From Amborella trichopoda (taxonomy: Eukaryota > Streptophyta > Magnoliopsida > Amborellales > Amborellaceae): a DNA stretch of 64,000 bases. How positions within the stretch are numbered: position 1 is the stretch's first letter; each line of letters begins with the position of its first letter. The stretch spans positions 2,065,400-2,129,399 of the forward strand of contig NW_006497735.1 in assembly GCF_000471905.2 (NCBI RefSeq). The letters run 5' to 3'. Under the pieces are notes generated by a model. That model did no database searches. It saw only the letters and a program-made list of their open reading frames with translations, and was not told the origin of the DNA. The position numbers were made by a program, and so were the translations under genes. This document shows, in pieces, positions 61,456-64,000 of the stretch.

Positions 61456-62518
61456 TGATATTTCTTTTATTTATAGAATTTACTATTCACAAGTCGCTAT
61501 TCATGAGTTTTGTAAACTTTTATTTATAGAATTTACTATTCACAAGTTGCTATTCATGAGTTTTGTGAACTTTTATTTATAGAATTTACTATTCACAAGT
61601 TGCTATTCATGAGTTTTGTTCACAAAGGTATTTATCAAATTTAAAATATTATTCAGGATTATTATGTGCCCATTGTGAGGAGGTGGTGTGCAAGTCTAAT
61701 GATAATCTAATTGAACTTTTGAGTTCTAGAGAAGTGATGCTGGATCAATGGATGTTACGGTCGCTCACTTTTAAGATTTCCTCACTGTCTTTGAATATTG
61801 CCGCACCAAGTGGTATCAGAGTAGGTTTTATCACACTGAACCTGAGATCCTCAAAACCTTGGTTGTGCGTACGTTGGATCAACTGATAGATTTGATGATC
61901 CATTGAGCTGCAAACTCTGAAGGCATGTTGGGAAAGTATGAGTTGCATGAGAATCACGCTAACTACCTGACATTACATGGACATTTTCTAAAATCTTCTG
62001 AAGAGAATCCCTTTGCAGGTATCATTTCAGATTGCAAGATTGAATCACCACTTATTGAAAGAGTGCCAATGTGGTAGGACTACACCACTAACTACCAAAG
62101 GTAAATTGAAAAGTATAAAAGGTTCAGTAATCATAAAAAAAGGGATCTCATGAAGAACAAGAGGGCAAGTTCTTCTTCTAGCCTTGGCGGATTGATGTAG
62201 TCTCACTGAAGATATCTCCAACATGTAACTTCTATTTTATTTATTTATTTTACAATTCAAAAGCTATTGTTCATGAGTATGTTCACAATGATATTTCTAG
62301 AATTTTTAATATTATCCAGGTGTATTTTAGAGTCTTACATTATTTAGTTACATCTCAAGTTAAGTTTTTGGTTATGCTTATAGATAGACTCTTATATGTC
62401 CATTGTGAGGAGGTGGTGTGAAATTTTAGTAATATTCCATTTGAACTTTTGTGTTCTAGAGTTATGAAATTGGATTAATGGTTGTTGAGATCTCTCTTTT
62501 ATGAGAGATTTGTTGTTG
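61456..62518 (+). mobile_element. TRIM-like small LTR retrotransposon, copy 2
   Basis: Left LTR 61,456-61,805, primer-binding site TGGTATCAGAG at 61,811, right LTR 62,224-62,518. The left LTR is lengthened by a 53-bp triplication. The internal part lacks the 232 bp found at 3,166-3,397 plus about 20 bp more. The gag-like frame (AANSEGMLGKYELHENHANY) is still readable up to the deletion. Confidence 0.8.
61464..61622 (+). repeat. 53-bp tandem triplication inside the LTR
   Basis: Units start CTTTTATTTATAGAATTTAC at 61,464, 61,517 and 61,570. The same sequence occurs once in copy 1 (near 2,682). Confidence 0.95.
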
Positions 62519-63037
62519 CGCTCTCCCTCTTTTGAGATTTTTCTGGTTTCCTTCAATTCAGAAATGCATTTTTTTGAAGTCGATACGAATCCTTTCTCTA
62601 ACATAAATATACGAGTCACTTCCTATTCCTTATTATACATGAAACACAAAAGCCAAGAACATTGTAATAAGTCAAGGGAGTTGAGGTGAACGTTTGTTTT
62701 GGACAAGAATCGGGGTCGCCGTGTACCACCAAATGTTTCAAACAGCCATGATTGCATGCATAAGTTCATGGTGAAAAGATATTCCACACTACTGACTAGG
62801 AGGAGCATGGCACGGAGAGGGAGACCCATTACAAGATAACAACCCGCATATAAAATAAAATTTTTAACAGATTTTATTGAGAAAATGGGTGCTTATATTT
62901 ACTATTAAGATGTTTATCAAAATTGGAAATGCATTCCATTATATAATGGGCAGAGAACAATAACATGCACTTTAAGAATTACTAACCCAAATGGATTAAA
63001 CTTTTTAGGTATGTATCATTCCCAAGGTGGAGTCCAT

Positions 63038-63274
63038 TTAGAGGTTATTAGCACCGTCAATCCATCGTTCGAAGGCCACCAGTGATTCGTGAGGTGTGTA
63101 TTCTGCAACAGTGTGCCCAGCACGCTGTTGAATTGGCACACCATGATTTACTTCAATAGGTACAATAACGAGCAAAATATTTATTGAAACTTTGATAGAA
63201 GAAAGAACATTGGCATTTAGATCACATACATGAATGTAGCAAATAGTCGATTATGGACATATTACACTGTGTAT
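63038..63274 (-). pseudogene. SCPL carboxypeptidase-like, last two exons, copy 2
   Basis: Last exon 63,124-63,038: after a CAG acceptor, RAGHTVAEYTPHESLVAFER, Trp-Ile-Asp-Gly-Ala-Asn-Asn-Leu, then TAA. This is the expected length and ending of the family, with the catalytic His kept. The penultimate exon, 63,274-63,229, has a TAA after GYTV, and its donor AAG|GTATGT is changed to ATGTATGT, so splicing would fail. The first Gly of the usual GAGH motif is Arg. The catalytic-Asp exon (as at 6,252-6,365) is not present before the window ends. Confidence 0.85.
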
Positions 63275-63751
63275 CTGCAATTCAAAACATTGATCACCAC
63301 CTTTGGCTCTAGTTTTTCACACTATCCATCAATATCTCACGGAAATATACTAAAATGCACGCTTGAGCTAATTTTTATATCATTAGCTCACATTCCAAAC
63401 GGGAGATTTGTTTGAGAACAAATTTTGTCAAAGTTCCATAGTCATCCCAATAAACAAGCTCCCTCAAAAAATGAAGGAAAAAATAAAATGGGGTCTTTTA
63501 GGAAAGAGAAAATGCAGCAAATATGGGCCATCCATTTTCAGAAAGATAAAAATACAATTAGATCTAGACCTTAATTTATTTGACTACAATCTTGCAAATG
63601 TTATTGTAATCACGAGATGAACTAGTATCTATGGTCAAGGAAATCCCCCAAGTTTAGTTTTGTCTGGTGTTTACGGCCGTGAGCTAATGTAGTAGATAAT
63701 AGATATGTGTTTAAGGGTGTATGCAAGTAGTTCCATCCTATATATATAGGA

Positions 63752-64000
63752 AAATACTGAGATTATCCCACTAGCTCATATGAACATATGACCCCAACGG
63801 TCCAGATTGAATCTGGGCCGATCTGACGGTCACAACCTCATTTCGTGTTTAAATTTTAATTGTTTTTCTACAAATCTAAATAACTTAAAATTTTAGGGGT
63901 TCATTCTTCTCATCGCGTCGCACCTGATAAAAATATTTAAAAAATAATTCGCAATAGATAAATTGACAAAATTACCCCCAAAACATTTCACGGGAATTTT
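63752..64000. mobile_element. MITE family 4, copy b, cut by window end
   Basis: Shares with 5,612-6,034 the order CCAACGG(C/T)(C/T)CAGATT-AATCTG-(T/G)CGATCT-ACG-TCAC, then TTTCTACAAATC(C/T)AAAT and AAATTGACAAAA. Only the left two thirds is visible. Confidence 0.6.

Larger units (their letters stand above)
58709..63751 (+). repeat. Long direct repeat, copy 2
   Basis: Partner of 1-5,202, about 58.7 kb away in the same orientation. It begins inside the RTE body, consistent with copy 1 continuing upstream of the window. It ends at a TATATATA site where MITE family 4 starts. Confidence 0.95.

Overview
The window is nuclear DNA of a flowering plant. The evidence is intron-split gene pieces of the plant serine carboxypeptidase-like (SCPL, peptidase family S10) type. 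They sit in AT-rich DNA crowded with plant-type retroelements (an L1-like LINE with a C-terminal RNase H, RTE-type LINEs, a Ty1/copia fragment, a small TRIM-like LTR element) and several miniature inverted-repeat elements (MITEs). The species cannot be named. There are two assembly gaps, each abutting a TA microsatellite. No gene in the window looks intact, and I saw no rRNA, tRNA or CRISPR.

Layout. 1-5,202 is a direct long repeat of 58,709-63,751. Both copies hold the 3' end of an RTE LINE with a MITE nested in it, a ~1.2 kb TRIM-like LTR element, and on the minus strand the last exons of an SCPL gene. 5.2-6.4 kb adds two MITEs and one more SCPL exon carrying the catalytic-Asp motif. 9.1-11.4 kb is a dead L1-like LINE. 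12-23 kb has no recognisable gene: LTR-like debris, a minus-strand RTE tail, two MITEs and a gap. 23,011-34,882 and 34,883-48,437 are two head-to-tail copies of one segment. Each contains SCPL exons 1-7 on the minus strand, an AT-rich intron block, an RTE remnant, MITEs and a long pyrimidine-rich retroelement-like tract. 48.4-50 kb continues that retroelement and ends in a 22-23 bp tandem array. 50-54.2 kb is a mosaic of a LINE 3' end, an inverted third copy of part of the repeated segment, and a copia pol plus 3' LTR. A lone plus-strand SCPL last exon lies at 54.3 kb. 55-58.7 kb holds MITEs and a longer RTE body.

How the pieces relate. The minus strand carries the remains of an SCPL cluster, closest by motif to the carboxypeptidase I / SCPL20 type. 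Copy A (31.4-23.1 kb) reads open for 277 codons over seven exons but has lost a splice acceptor. Copy B (44.6-35.0 kb) is a clear pseudogene, and the tandem-duplication junction cuts it off after exon 7. Two separate sets of terminal exons occur at 6.4-4.3 kb and at 63.3-63.0 kb. The 54.3 kb exon belongs to a different SCPL type and is on the other strand. The main story is repeated local duplication and decay of an SCPL cluster under heavy transposon load. I found no coherent new molecular system.
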